Part shown: piece after piece, positions 1 through 8,878 of the stretch
Numbering within the stretch: position 1 is the stretch's first letter
How the letters are laid out: every line of letters begins with the position of its first letter
Source: Actinomadura citrea
Lineage (GTDB): Bacteria; Actinomycetota; Actinomycetes; Streptosporangiales; Streptosporangiaceae
Assembly: GCF_013409045.1 (NCBI RefSeq)
Contig: NZ_JACCBT010000001.1
Coordinates: 4,340,001 to 4,404,000 of the forward strand
Reading direction: 5' to 3'
Length of the DNA: 64,000 nucleotides
Translations under genes and position numbers: made by a program
The notes under the pieces: generated by a model
The model's input: the letters and a program-made list of their open reading frames with translations, nothing else
Told to the model about the DNA's origin: nothing
Databases searched by the model: none

Positions 1-138
1 TGCGGCAAGCTGACCCAGGAGGAGGGCCGTGGGCGGACGGCACAGGGGCGGGTGACGCACGGTGACGTGCGGCCGGCAGGCAGATCACCCGTGCCGGCAG
101 GCGCCCTGGGCCGGTGTCCAGCACGGGGGGAGAAACGC

Positions 139-888
139 ATGTCAGGAGCCGCGCGCGGAGCGCCGCATCCGGCGGCCGGTGAGGGCGGGCCGCCGCTCAT
201 CGGCATCACCACCTACCAGGAGCCGGCTCGCTGGGGGGTCTGGGTGCGCGAGGCGGCCCTGCTGCCCGTGCCGTACGCGCGCTCGGTCGAGCGGGCCGGC
301 GGCGTCCCGGTCCTGCTGCCCCCGGCCGCGACCCTGCGCGGACTGGACACCCTGGTCTCCCGGCTGGACGGCGTCGTGCTGGCGGGTGGCGGCGATCTCG
401 ACCCGGAGCTGTACGGCGCCGTCCGGCATCCCGAGACCGGGCCGCCGCAGCCGCAGCGTGACCGGTTCGAGCTGGCCCTCGCCCGCGCCGCCGTCGACGC
501 CGACCTGCCCTTCCTGGCGATCTGCAGGGGCATGCAGGTGCTGAACGTCGCGCGCGGCGGTGCCCTCGTCCAGCACCTGCCGGAGGCGGTGGGCCACAGG
601 GGGCACGCCCCGGAGGTCGGGCTCGTCGGCTCGCACCGCGTGCGGATCGGCGAGGGGAGCCGGATCGGCGGGATCCTCGGCGCCTCGTCCGACGTCCCCA
701 CCTACCACCACCAGGCGGTGAGCCGCCTCGGCAAGGGCCTGACCGCCGTCGCCTGGACCGAGGACCAGGTGGTGGAGGCGGTGGAGCTGCAGGGCCACCG
801 TTTCGGGCTCGGGGTGCAGTGGCACCCCGAGGAGGGCGACGACAGGCGGCTGTTCGAGGCCCTCGTCGTCGCAGCCGCCGGACGCTGA
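139..888 (+). CDS. Class I glutamine amidotransferase-like hydrolase (peptidase C26)
   Basis: The product has 249 residues and belongs to the gamma-glutamyl-GABA hydrolase (PuuD-like) family, which cleaves gamma-glutamyl amides in polyamine or GABA catabolism. The nucleophile motif AICRGMQVLN and the C-terminal GVQWHPEEG motif supply the Cys-His-Glu triad. Start: the frame is open to position 1, but ATG 139 follows a purine-rich GGGGGAGAAA and is where the family fold begins; an in-frame GTG at 52 lacks such a site. No glutamine synthetase or amino-acid permease, the usual partners, lies in view, although they could be upstream of the window. The family assignment is firm; the substrate is inferred. 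Confidence 0.85.
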   Translation: MSGAARGAPHPAAGEGGPPLIGITTYQEPARWGVWVREAALLPVPYARSVERAGGVPVLLPPAATLRGLDTLVSRLDGVVLAGGGDLDPELYGAVRHPETGPPQPQRDRFELALARAAVDADLPFLAICRGMQVLNVARGGALVQHLPEAVGHRGHAPEVGLVGSHRVRIGEGSRIGGILGASSDVPTYHHQAVSRLGKGLTAVAWTEDQVVEAVELQGHRFGLGVQWHPEEGDDRRLFEALVVAAAGR

Positions 889-981
889 CGCGGGGGAGCC
901 GACGCAGGGGATTGGCGGCCGGGTCACCGGGCAAGTCGACGGGTGGATTTCCGCCGTTGTCCCCCCACCGGAGGCCGCCGC

Positions 982-1947
982 ATGCCCCTGCACCCGCAGA
1001 CCGTGAGCTTTCTGGAGCAGCTCGCCTCGTGGACCGCCGCGCCATCGGGGCGGGACGGGCCCGCCGAGCCCACGATCGCGGAGATGCGGGAGCGGATCGG
1101 CGCGGCCTTCCCGGTCGTGCGGCGCGAGCTTCCGTGGGTCGGCGACATCGAGGTGCCCGGCCCAGGGGGGCCCGTGCCGGTGCGCCTGTACCGGCCGGCG
1201 CCGCCCGAGCGGGGGCCGCTGCCGGCCGTCGTGTACCTGCACGGCGGGGGGTGGGTGCTCGGTGGCCTCGACAACGTGGACGCCTTCTGCCGCGACCTGG
1301 CGGACTCGGCGGGGTGCGTCGTGCTGAACGTCGGCTACCGGCTGGCTCCGGAGCACCCGTTCCCCGCGGCGGTGGACGACGCCTGGGCCGTGGTGTCCTC
1401 GGTCGCGCGCGAGCCCGGCCGGTACGGCGTGCTGAGCGGGGCCGTGGCGGTCGCCGGCGACAGCGCCGGCGGGAACCTCGCCGCCGTCGCCGCGCTGCTG
1501 GCCAGGGACGCCGGGGTCCCCCTCGCCCACCAGCTGCTCGTCTACCCGGTGACCGACACGGCGAAGGACACCCCGAGCTGGCGGGAGTACGGGACGGGCT
1601 ACGGGCTGGACGCCGGGTCGCTCGCCCGGTTCATGGACCTCTACCGGGACGGCGCCGACCCGTCCGACCCCCGGCTCGCCCCGCTGCGCGCCCCGGACCT
1701 GGCCGGCGCCGCGCCCGCCACCGTGATCACCGCCGAGTGCGACATCCTTCGCGACGAGGCCGAGGGCTACGCGCGCCGCCTCGCCGCGGCCGGCGTGCCG
1801 GTCGAGCTGCGCCGCTACGACGGCGTCGTGCACTCCTTCTTCCTGCTGCCCGAGATCTTCGACGCCGGCGCCGAGGCGGTGGAGTTCGCTGTGCGACGAT
1901 TGCGCGCGGCATTCGACGACCACTCGCGGCAGGGGAGTGCGGCATGA
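982..1947 (+). CDS. Alpha/beta hydrolase, hormone-sensitive-lipase family
   Basis: A 321-residue cytoplasmic esterase/lipase of the HSL (bacterial family IV) type. The oxyanion-hole motif HGGGW, the nucleophile elbow GDSAGGN, an acidic residue in AECDILRDE and the histidine in VVHSFF give a complete Ser-Asp-His triad. ATG 982 is preceded by GGAGG 8 bases upstream; the in-frame ATG at 943 has no such site. The stop overlaps the next start as ATGA, so it is translationally coupled to the crotonase and probably acts on an acyl ester or lactone in the same pathway. The natural substrate cannot be read from sequence. Confidence 0.88.
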   Translation: MPLHPQTVSFLEQLASWTAAPSGRDGPAEPTIAEMRERIGAAFPVVRRELPWVGDIEVPGPGGPVPVRLYRPAPPERGPLPAVVYLHGGGWVLGGLDNVDAFCRDLADSAGCVVLNVGYRLAPEHPFPAAVDDAWAVVSSVAREPGRYGVLSGAVAVAGDSAGGNLAAVAALLARDAGVPLAHQLLVYPVTDTAKDTPSWREYGTGYGLDAGSLARFMDLYRDGADPSDPRLAPLRAPDLAGAAPATVITAECDILRDEAEGYARRLAAAGVPVELRRYDGVVHSFFLLPEIFDAGAEAVEFAVRRLRAAFDDHSRQGSAA

Positions 1948-2735
1948 CGCGGTACGACGCGTACGAGCGGCTGAAGATCGACTGGGCGGCGGACGGGGTG
2001 CTGCGGGTCACCATCAGCACGCCGGGCAAGCTGAACGCGGTCGACACCACCGGGCACCGCGAGCTGGCGGAGATCTGGCGCGACGCCGACGCCGACGACG
2101 AGGCGCGCGTGGTGCTCGTGCGGGGGGAGGGGACGGCGTTCTCCGCCGGCGGAGACCTCGCCATGATCGAGGAGATGATGACCGACCACGCCGCCCGCCG
2201 CCGGATCATGCGCGAGGCCCGCGACATCGTGATGAACGTGCTGAACTGCTCCAAGCCGGTGGTCAGCGCCGTCCAGGGCCCGGCGGTGGGGGCGGGGCTC
2301 GCGGTCGCGCTGCTGGCCGACGTCTCCGTCGCGGGCCGCACCGCGAAGATCATCGATGGTCACACGCGGCTGGGCGTCGCGGCCGGCGACCACGCGGCGA
2401 TCGTGTGGCCGCTGCTGTGCGGGCTCGCGAAGGCCAAGTACTACCTGCTGCTCAACGACGTCCTCACCGGCGAGGAGGCCGAGCGGATCGGCCTGGTCTC
2501 GCTGTGCGTGGACGACGCGCAGGTGCACGAGCGCGCGCTGGAGATCGCAGGCCGGCTCGCCGCCGGGCCCGCCGAGGCGCTGTCGTTCACCAAGCACGCG
2601 CTGAACAACTGGCTGCGCCTCGCCGGGCCGACGTTCGACGCCTCCCTGGCGATGGAGTTCTTCGGGTTCACCGGGCCGGACGTGCGCGAGGGCGTCGCGG
2701 CGGTCCGGGAGAAGCGCCCGCCCCGGTTCGGCTGA
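1944..2735 (+). CDS. Enoyl-CoA hydratase/isomerase-family protein (crotonase fold)
   Basis: A 263-residue crotonase-superfamily protein. The oxyanion-hole segments FSAGGDL and GPAVGAGLAVALLAD are intact, so acyl-CoA thioesters should bind. At the places where classical hydratases carry their two catalytic glutamates the protein reads DGHTRLGVAAGDHAA, with no glutamate, so it may not be a hydratase. ATG 1944 overlaps the esterase stop. The neighbouring acyl-CoA dehydrogenase is convergent, which suggests a local fatty-acyl or branched acyl-CoA breakdown route. The superfamily is certain; the reaction is open (isomerase, hydrolase or hydratase). Confidence 0.85.
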   Translation: MTRYDAYERLKIDWAADGVLRVTISTPGKLNAVDTTGHRELAEIWRDADADDEARVVLVRGEGTAFSAGGDLAMIEEMMTDHAARRRIMREARDIVMNVLNCSKPVVSAVQGPAVGAGLAVALLADVSVAGRTAKIIDGHTRLGVAAGDHAAIVWPLLCGLAKAKYYLLLNDVLTGEEAERIGLVSLCVDDAQVHERALEIAGRLAAGPAEALSFTKHALNNWLRLAGPTFDASLAMEFFGFTGPDVREGVAAVREKRPPRFG

Positions 2736-2775
2736 GGCGCCGCCGGCGCATCCCGTGCGCCCCGCGCGGTCCGGC

Positions 2776-3957
2776 TCAGTACGACTTGGGGAGTCCCAGT
2801 TCGTGCTGGGCGATGTGGGCGAGGACGAGCTCCTCGGCGACCGGGATGTTCTTGGCGATGCGGGCGTCCCGGAACATCCGGGCGATCGGGTACTCCAGGG
2901 AGTACGCCATGCCGCCGTAGGTCTGGAACGCCCGGTCGGCCGCCTGCCAGGCCGCGTCCGCCGCGGTGAGCTTGGCGATGTTGGCCTCCGAGCCGCAGGG
3001 CCGGCCGCGGTCCCACAGCCAGGCGGCCTTGTAGGTCATCAGCCGGGCCAGCTCCAGCTGCGCCTTGATCCGCGCGAGCGGGAACGCGACGGCCTGGTTC
3101 GCCCCGATCGGCGTGCCGAACGGGGCGCGCTCGCCGGCGTACTCGCAGGCGAGCCTCAGCACCAGGCCGCCGGACCCGACGCCGCCCGCCGCGGCCAGGA
3201 TCCGCTCGGGGTTGAGGATGTCCCACAGGACGGCGAAGCCCTGGTCGGGCTCGCCGAGGACCCGGTCGGCGGGCACGCGCACACCGTCCAGGAAGACCAT
3301 GCTGGAGGCGACGGTGTTGGTGCCGAGCTTCGGGATCGGCCGGTAGGTCAGCGTTCCCGCGGCCACGGCCTCCTTGACGTCCACCAGCAGGACGGTGAAG
3401 CCGGCGGTGCGGGGGCGGGCCTCGGCGGCCGGGATCGTCCGGGTGACCAGGACGAGGAAGTCGGCGCGCTCGACGCCGGAGATCCAGATCTTCTGGCCGC
3501 TGACGACGAAGGAGTCGCCGTCGCGGCGCGCCTGGGTGGAGATGTTGATGGCGTTGCTGCCCGCGTCCGGCTCGGTGATGGCGAAACACGTCTCGACCTC
3601 GCCGGAGGCGATCTTCGGCAGGAGCTCGCGCCTCTGCTCGGCGGTGCCGTGCCGGGCGATGGTGAGGCCGCCGAAGGCGGGTGTCAGCAGGTACATGAAG
3701 GAGGCGGCGCCACCCGCCCCGCCCTCGGCGAGTGCCTCCAGGGCCACCGCGAGCTCCAGCAGACCCTGGCCCCCGCCGCCGTACTCCTCGGGGATCGCCA
3801 GGCTGTGCCAGCCGCCGTCGACCAGCTCCCGCCAGACCTCCTCCGGCCAGCGTTTGTCCGTGTCGCACCGGCCCCAGTAGTCCTGGTCGTACTTCCCGGC
3901 GACGGCCAGCACGCCCTCGCGCACCGCGGCCGCGCCCTCCGGCAGGTCGAAGTCCAT
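2776..3957 (-). CDS. Acyl-CoA dehydrogenase
   Basis: 393 residues, full length for the flavin-dependent acyl-CoA dehydrogenase family. The N-terminal helical domain is followed by the FAD/substrate segment CFAITEPDAGSNAINI and the C-terminal signature YGGMAYSLEYPIARMFRDARI. The usual IYEGT-type loop, which supplies the catalytic glutamate of medium-chain enzymes, reads NIPVAEE, so the base is probably one of those glutamates. It would oxidise an acyl-CoA to the 2-enoyl-CoA and pass electrons to ETF. It is divergent from the aldehyde dehydrogenase across 161 bases holding a TetR-like palindrome. Confidence 0.92.
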   Translation of the reverse strand: MDFDLPEGAAAVREGVLAVAGKYDQDYWGRCDTDKRWPEEVWRELVDGGWHSLAIPEEYGGGGQGLLELAVALEALAEGGAGGAASFMYLLTPAFGGLTIARHGTAEQRRELLPKIASGEVETCFAITEPDAGSNAINISTQARRDGDSFVVSGQKIWISGVERADFLVLVTRTIPAAEARPRTAGFTVLLVDVKEAVAAGTLTYRPIPKLGTNTVASSMVFLDGVRVPADRVLGEPDQGFAVLWDILNPERILAAAGGVGSGGLVLRLACEYAGERAPFGTPIGANQAVAFPLARIKAQLELARLMTYKAAWLWDRGRPCGSEANIAKLTAADAAWQAADRAFQTYGGMAYSLEYPIARMFRDARIAKNIPVAEELVLAHIAQHELGLPKSY

Positions 3958-4001
3958 CGCGCCTCCCTCACACGTTCTCGCCTGCGCTCACGGTAGCGGA
4001 C

Positions 4002-4024
4002 GCGAGTAAGTGCTCACTGACGCG
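4002..4024. promoter_or_regulatory. TetR-type operator candidate between acyl-CoA and aldehyde dehydrogenase genes
   Basis: An imperfect inverted repeat whose core is AGTGCTCACT at 4009-4018, flanked by GCGAGTA on the left and GACGCG on the right. Eight of twelve mirrored positions pair. It sits in the divergent promoter region of two catabolic genes, and the TetR gene at 5556-6149 is a natural candidate ligand-responsive repressor. Binding is inferred only. Confidence 0.4.
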
Positions 4025-4118
4025 GGGTGGGCCATTGAAGCGCCTCTCCCCGGGTAGGCGACACGGGGACCTCGGCACGGGGCCCGGCCAGAGGGAGGCG
4101 ACACGGGAGGGGGAGGCC

Positions 4119-5552
4119 ATGCGGCCGCGCGACAGGTGGATGCTGGCCGGCGGACGGTGGAGCCAGGGCGCCGCGGACGAGACGTTCACGGTGACCGATC
4201 CGGCCACCGGCGAGCCGCTGGGAGTGGTGGCCGCCTCCTCGGCGGCGGACGTGGACACGGCGGTGGCCGCGGCCCGCGGCGCCGCACCCGGCTGGGCGGC
4301 CGCCCCGGCGGCCGAACGGGGCGCGGCCCTGCACGCGGCCGCGCGCGCGGTCGAGGAGCGCATGGACGAGCTGGCCGCCCTGGTGACGGTGGAGATGGGC
4401 AAGCCGACCGGCGACGCGCTCGGCGGCGTGGAGGCCGGGATCGGCGCGCTGCGCCAGTACGCCGAGCTGGGGCCGCTGCACGGGGGGCGCAGCCTCCCCG
4501 GCGGACCGGACGCCGCCGACTTCATGGTCCGCGAGCCGTGGGGCGTCGTCGCCGCCATCACGCCGTGGAACGATCCGGTCGTGATCGCCTGCGGGCTGGT
4601 CGGCGCGGCCGTGGCGACGGGCAACGCCGTCGTGCACAAGCCGTCCGAGCGCACGCCCCACACCGGCGCGATGCTCGCCGAGCTCGTCGCCGGGTGCCTG
4701 CCGGACGGGGTCCTGAACATGGTCACCGGCGGCGGCGCGGTCGGCGAGGCCCTCGCCGGGCACGGGGGCGCGGACGTCGTCGCGCACGTCGGCTCCACCC
4801 TCGCCGGCCGCCGCGTCGCCGAGCTGGCCGCACGGACCGGCGCGAGGACCGTCCTTCAGAACGGGGGCAACGACCCGCTGATCGTGGACGCGGGGGTCGA
4901 CCCGTCCTGGGCCGCCGGGCAGGCCGCTCTCGGGTGCTTCGCCAACGCCGGGCAGATCTGTACCTCGGTCGAGCGCGTCTACGTGCACGAGGCCGTGGCC
5001 GAGCCGTTCCTGGACGCGCTCGCCGCCCGCGCGCGGAACCTGCGCCCGGGGCCCGGCGCCGACCCGTCCACCGAGCTCGGGCCCCTCGTCGACGAGCGCC
5101 ACCGCACCAAGGTCCACCAGCAGGTGGAGAAGGCGCTCGCGGAGGGGGCGCGGGTGCTGACCGGCGCGCGCCTGCCGGAGGGCCCCGGCTGCTTCTACCC
5201 GGCGACCGTCCTCGCGGGCTGCGCCGACCACATGGCGATCATGGCGGAGGAGACCTTCGGCCCCGTCGCCCCCGTCCGCACCGTGACCGGGTTCGAGCAG
5301 GCGCTGGCGGCGGCGAACCGCTCCCGCTACGGCCTCGCCGCGACCGTCCTCACCCGCGACATGGCGCACGCCCAGGCCGCCTGGCGCACGCTGGAGGCCG
5401 GCACCGTGAAGATCAACGCGGTGTTCGGGGGCGCGCCGGGAGGCGCCGCGACCCCGCGCCGCGCCAGCGGCCACGGGTTCGGGTACGGCCCCGAGCTCCT
5501 GGACGAGATGACGGCCGTCAAGGTCGTGCACATCCAGGCCGCCGCCCCCTGA
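4119..5552 (+). CDS. Aldehyde dehydrogenase family protein with altered general base
   Basis: A 477-residue NAD(P)-dependent aldehyde dehydrogenase. Visible motifs are PWN (Asn151), the cofactor-binding GSTLAG, the thiol motif FANAGQIC (Cys281) and the C-terminal EETFGPVAPV. The normally invariant LELGGK motif reads LQNGGN, placing Gln247 where the general-base glutamate belongs. ATG 4119 has a strong GGGAGGGGGAGG ribosome site. The gene ends 3 bases from the TetR gene on the other strand. Family membership is certain; activity as a classical dehydrogenase is uncertain because of the Glu-to-Gln change, and an ester or semialdehyde specialist is possible. Confidence 0.88.
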   Translation: MRPRDRWMLAGGRWSQGAADETFTVTDPATGEPLGVVAASSAADVDTAVAAARGAAPGWAAAPAAERGAALHAAARAVEERMDELAALVTVEMGKPTGDALGGVEAGIGALRQYAELGPLHGGRSLPGGPDAADFMVREPWGVVAAITPWNDPVVIACGLVGAAVATGNAVVHKPSERTPHTGAMLAELVAGCLPDGVLNMVTGGGAVGEALAGHGGADVVAHVGSTLAGRRVAELAARTGARTVLQNGGNDPLIVDAGVDPSWAAGQAALGCFANAGQICTSVERVYVHEAVAEPFLDALAARARNLRPGPGADPSTELGPLVDERHRTKVHQQVEKALAEGARVLTGARLPEGPGCFYPATVLAGCADHMAIMAEETFGPVAPVRTVTGFEQALAAANRSRYGLAATVLTRDMAHAQAAWRTLEAGTVKINAVFGGAPGGAATPRRASGHGFGYGPELLDEMTAVKVVHIQAAAP

Positions 5553-5555
5553 GCC

Positions 5556-6149
5556 TCATCCGGCGCCCGGGCCCCGGTGCCCCGCGGGGGCGGCCATGTA
5601 GCAGGTCACCATGCGGGCGACGAAGTGGGCGAAGACCTCCGGAGGCCCGGACGGGAGCATGATGTGGCTCATCGTCAGGCGCACGGCCGCGTCGGCGATC
5701 TCGGTGAGCGCGGCGCGGTCCAGATCCGGCCACTGGCGCAGGGCGTGCTCGGCGATGCGGGCGCTGGCGGAGAACAGCACCGGCTCGGCCTGCGTGGTGA
5801 GCAGCGGCAGCATCTCGTCCCCGCCCGCGCCCGTCAGCACCGCCTTCTTCAGCTGGTCGTCGGCGGAGGTCTCCAGCGTGAACATGACCGCGGCGACCAC
5901 CGCCGAGTACAGGTCGGTGTGCTCGGACAGCACCGCGTCGATGCCGTCGAGGTAGCGCTCGTTGTCGCGGATCACGACCGCCTGCGCGAGGCCCCACTTG
6001 TCGCCGAACTCGTTGTAGACGGTCTGCCGGCTCACCCCGGCGGCGGACGCGACGTCGCGCATCCGGACGGCCCGGTAGCCGCGCTCCACCAGGAGGTCCG
6101 CGGCGGCGTCCAGCAGGGATTCGCGCACGGAACGGCCGGCGGTGCCCAT
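5556..6149 (-). CDS. TetR-family transcriptional regulator
   Basis: 197 residues. The N-terminal helix-turn-helix spans about residues 22-50 (MRDVASAAGVSRQTVYNEFG), and the C-terminal part is a helical ligand-binding domain of ordinary length. It lies tail-to-tail with the aldehyde dehydrogenase gene and is the only regulator next to the acyl-CoA/aldehyde genes at 1-5.5 kb. It may recognise the palindrome at 4002-4024; that link is inferred from position. Confidence 0.9.
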   Translation of the reverse strand: MGTAGRSVRESLLDAAADLLVERGYRAVRMRDVASAAGVSRQTVYNEFGDKWGLAQAVVIRDNERYLDGIDAVLSEHTDLYSAVVAAVMFTLETSADDQLKKAVLTGAGGDEMLPLLTTQAEPVLFSASARIAEHALRQWPDLDRAALTEIADAAVRLTMSHIMLPSGPPEVFAHFVARMVTCYMAAPAGHRGPGAG

Positions 6150-6174
6150 GTGTCGTCGCCCTCCAGGATGCTGG

Positions 6175-7407
6175 TCAGTACGCCATTATCCCCCGCGCGC
6201 CGCCGCCGGGCCATCGCGAGACCGCCGGGTCGCCGCCGTCGAGCAGGTGCGCGAGCGGGAGGGTGGCCGCGCCCACGGCCACCGCCTCCGGCCCGAGGTG
6301 GCACAGCTCGATCGAGGTCTGCGCGAACGGCTGGCGCAGCGCGTAGGCGGCGGTGGCCGCGACGATCCGGTCCAGCATCCGGCCGCCGATCAGCAGCCCC
6401 GCCCAGCCGCCGATGATGATCTTCTCCGGGCTGAACAGGTTGACCAGGTCGGCGATGCCCGCGCCGAGGTGTTCGGTGATGTCCTCGCGCAGGGCGGCCG
6501 CCGCCTCGGACGGGTCGGCCAGCAGCCCGGCGAGCGCCGCCTCCTCGTCGGTCCCGGCCGGACCGCCCGCGGCCCTGTAGTGTTCCAGCAGGGCGGTCGC
6601 GCCGACATAGGACTCCAGGCACCCGCGGGACCCGCACCGGCACGGCGCGCCGCCGACCCGGGACGTCGTGTGGCCCCACTCGCCCGCGCTGCCGGCCGCG
6701 CCCCGGTACGGCGAGCCGTCGATCATGACGGCCGCGCCGACGCCGGATCCGATCAGGGCGACGACGGCGCCCCGATGCCCGCGCCCGGCGCCGAACCACA
6801 TCTCCGCCTGGCCGAGCGCCGTCGCGCCGTTGTCCACGAACAGCGGCAGTCGGGTGCCCTCGCGCAGCATCCGCTCCAGCGGCACGCCGTCCCAGCCGAT
6901 GGTCTGGCAGTGCACGACCGCCTCCGGGCCGTGCTCGATCACGCCGGGGACGCCGACCCCGACGCCGATGATGGACGCCGGGTCGACCGACGCGCCCTCG
7001 ATGACCGCCGGCAGGCCGTCCAGGATGTGCCGGACGACGGCGCGCTCGTCGTGGCCGCCGTCGCCGAGGGGCAGGTCGGCCTTGGCCAGCTGGGTCAGCC
7101 CCAGGTCGAACAGCTCGACCATCACCCGCGTCTCGCCGACGTCCACGCCGACGAGGTGGCCGTAACCGGCCGCGGTCTTCAGGAGCACGCGCGGCCGCCC
7201 GCCGTCGGACTCGACGCTGCCCGCCTCCACGACGAGCCCGGCCTCGATCAGCTCGCTGACCACGTTGCTGACCGACGCGGGGCTGAGGCCGGTCTCGCGG
7301 GCCAGGTCCTGGCGGCTGAGCGGCCCGTCGAAGTACAGCCGCCTCAGCAGTACCGACCGGTTGGTGCGGCGCAGGTCGCGCACGGTCCTCCGGCGCCGTT
7401 CCGGCAT
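6175..7407 (-). CDS. ROK-family transcriptional repressor
   Basis: 410 residues: an N-terminal winged helix (residues about 10-70, with LSRQDLARETGLSPASVSNVV) fused to a sugar-kinase-like ROK domain. The zinc motif CRCGSRGCLE and the glucomannokinase-like GVGVGVPG segment are present, as in NagC/XylR-type repressors that sense sugars. It is divergent from an ABC sugar importer and GH1 beta-glucosidase, with one long perfect inverted repeat between them. It is therefore inferred to repress that module and be released by a glucoside or glucose. A ROK regulator replaces the LacI-type CebR common at such loci. Confidence 0.92.
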   Translation of the reverse strand: MPERRRRTVRDLRRTNRSVLLRRLYFDGPLSRQDLARETGLSPASVSNVVSELIEAGLVVEAGSVESDGGRPRVLLKTAAGYGHLVGVDVGETRVMVELFDLGLTQLAKADLPLGDGGHDERAVVRHILDGLPAVIEGASVDPASIIGVGVGVPGVIEHGPEAVVHCQTIGWDGVPLERMLREGTRLPLFVDNGATALGQAEMWFGAGRGHRGAVVALIGSGVGAAVMIDGSPYRGAAGSAGEWGHTTSRVGGAPCRCGSRGCLESYVGATALLEHYRAAGGPAGTDEEAALAGLLADPSEAAAALREDITEHLGAGIADLVNLFSPEKIIIGGWAGLLIGGRMLDRIVAATAAYALRQPFAQTSIELCHLGPEAVAVGAATLPLAHLLDGGDPAVSRWPGGGARGIMAY

Positions 7408-7464
7408 CGGCCCCCCTCATCCCGCGGCCCGGGCCGGGCCGCGTCCCCCGCAGGTTCTCAGGTC

Positions 7465-7494
7465 TTGACCCCACCATTATGTCACTGCTTAGAT
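7465..7494 (+). promoter_or_regulatory. Candidate promoter of the sugar ABC importer operon
   Basis: TTGACC at 7465-7470 and TTAGAT at 7489-7494 are separated by 18 bases, upstream of the solute-binding protein start at 7564. The -10 box is only a partial match. It coincides with the left arm of the palindrome at 7489-7521, so a bound repressor would block the polymerase. Confidence 0.4.
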
Positions 7495-7521
7495 CACGGC
7501 GTGAAATAAGGTGTGATCTAA
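7489..7521. promoter_or_regulatory. Perfect 9-bp inverted repeat, likely ROK operator
   Basis: TTAGATCAC at 7489-7497 and its exact reverse complement GTGATCTAA at 7513-7521 are separated by 15 bases. It lies in the only intergenic space between the ROK repressor and the sugar-import operon. The arms are AT-rich in a very GC-rich neighbourhood, which makes chance less likely. Control of both divergent genes is inferred. Confidence 0.7.
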
Positions 7522-7563
7522 CTCTCCGAGTGACCCTCGTCACCTGATCGGAAGGCCGAGCCG

Positions 7564-8874
7564 ATGCGTCCTACCCCCTCGCGGGCCCTCGCCGTCCTCG
7601 CGGCCGGGCTCCTGGCCACCTCCGCGGCGGGCTGCGGCGGCGGCACCACGTCCGGCGGCGGGAACGGCGACCCGAAGACGCTGACCTACTGGGCCAGCAA
7701 CCAGGGCACCGACCTCGCGGCCGACCGGAAGGTGCTGGACCCCGAGCTGGCCAAGTTCGAGAAGCAGACCGGCATCAAGGTGAAGCTGGAGGTCGTCCCC
7801 TGGACCGACCTGCTCAACCGCATCCTCGCCGCCACCACCTCCGGCCAGGGACCGGACGTGCTCAACATCGGCAACACCTGGTCGGCGTCGCTGCAGGCGA
7901 CCGGCGGCCTGCTGCCCTTCGACTCCGCCGCGATGGCCGAGGTCGGCGGCGCGCGGCGGTTCGTGCCCGCCGCGCTCGCCGCCGCGGGCGCCAAGGGCAG
8001 GGACCCGGCCGCCGTCCCGCTCTACTCCCTCGCCTACGGCCTCTACTACAACAAGAAGATGTTCGCGGACGCGAACCTGGAACCGCCCGGGACGTGGCGG
8101 GAACTGATCGACGCCGGCCGCGAGCTCACCAAGGACGGCAGGTACGGCATCGCGATCGAGGGCGCCAGCATCCCCGAGAACGTCCACCAGGCGTTCACGC
8201 TCGGCCAGATGTACGGCGCCGACTTCTTCACCCCGGACGGCAGGCCCCAGTTCGCCACCCCGCAGGCCGTCGCGGCGGTCAAGTCCTACGTCGACCTGCT
8301 CGGCAAGGAGAAGATCGCCGCGCCGGGCAACGCCGAGTACTCGGCCAACCAGTCGCTGAACGACTTCGCCACCGGCAAGGCCGCGATGCTGCTGTGGCAG
8401 GCCACCACCAGCGGGCTCACCAACCTCGGCATGAAGCCCGGCGACTGGGGCGTCGTGCCGACCCCCAGGCCGTCCCCCGCGCCGCCGGGCGGCCGGAACA
8501 TCACCTCCATGGTCGCCGGCATCAACATCGCGGTCTTCAAGAGCACCGGCAATCGCGAAGGCGCGCTGAAGTTCGTGAAGTTCATGACCGGCGACGAGGA
8601 GCAGAAGATCCTCAACAGGGCGTACGGTTCGCTGCCCTCGGTCGTCTCCGCGCAGAGCGACCCGGCCTTCGACACCGCCGACCTCAAGGTCTTCAAGCGC
8701 GTTCTCGCCACGAGCGCGGCGCCGCTGCCGCAGGTGCCGCAGGAGAGCCAGTTCGAGACGGCCGTCGGCACCGCGATGAAGGAGCTGTTCGCCGACGCCG
8801 CAGCAGGCCGCCCGATCACCGAGGCCAAGGTGCGGGAGCGGCTCGCCGCCGCCCAGCAGCAGATGGGCGGCTAG
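7564..8874 (+). CDS. Extracellular sugar-binding lipoprotein of an ABC importer
   Basis: 436 residues. The signal peptide ends in a lipobox-like TSAAGC, so the mature protein should be lipid-anchored at the new N-terminal cysteine. The body (LTYWASNQG, KFEKQTGIKVKLEVVPWTDLLNRILAATTSGQGPDV) is typical of family 1 extracellular solute-binding proteins for oligosaccharides. Its stop lies 4 bases from the first permease gene. Together with the two permeases and GH1 enzyme it would capture a beta-glucoside such as cellobiose. The ATPase is missing here and is presumably a shared MsiK-type subunit encoded elsewhere. Confidence 0.93.
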   Translation: MRPTPSRALAVLAAGLLATSAAGCGGGTTSGGGNGDPKTLTYWASNQGTDLAADRKVLDPELAKFEKQTGIKVKLEVVPWTDLLNRILAATTSGQGPDVLNIGNTWSASLQATGGLLPFDSAAMAEVGGARRFVPAALAAAGAKGRDPAAVPLYSLAYGLYYNKKMFADANLEPPGTWRELIDAGRELTKDGRYGIAIEGASIPENVHQAFTLGQMYGADFFTPDGRPQFATPQAVAAVKSYVDLLGKEKIAAPGNAEYSANQSLNDFATGKAAMLLWQATTSGLTNLGMKPGDWGVVPTPRPSPAPPGGRNITSMVAGINIAVFKSTGNREGALKFVKFMTGDEEQKILNRAYGSLPSVVSAQSDPAFDTADLKVFKRVLATSAAPLPQVPQESQFETAVGTAMKELFADAAAGRPITEAKVRERLAAAQQQMGG

Positions 8875-8878
8875 CCGC

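Noticed and set aside
1..138. Coding sequence before the C26 amidotransferase
   Set aside because: One frame is open to position 1 and another ends at 13, but nothing recognisable is encoded.
142..1923. Very long antisense ORFs of several hundred codons, here and throughout the window
   Set aside because: They mirror real genes in a GC-rich genome where stop codons are rare. Their products are rich in Arg, Gly, Pro and His, without domains.
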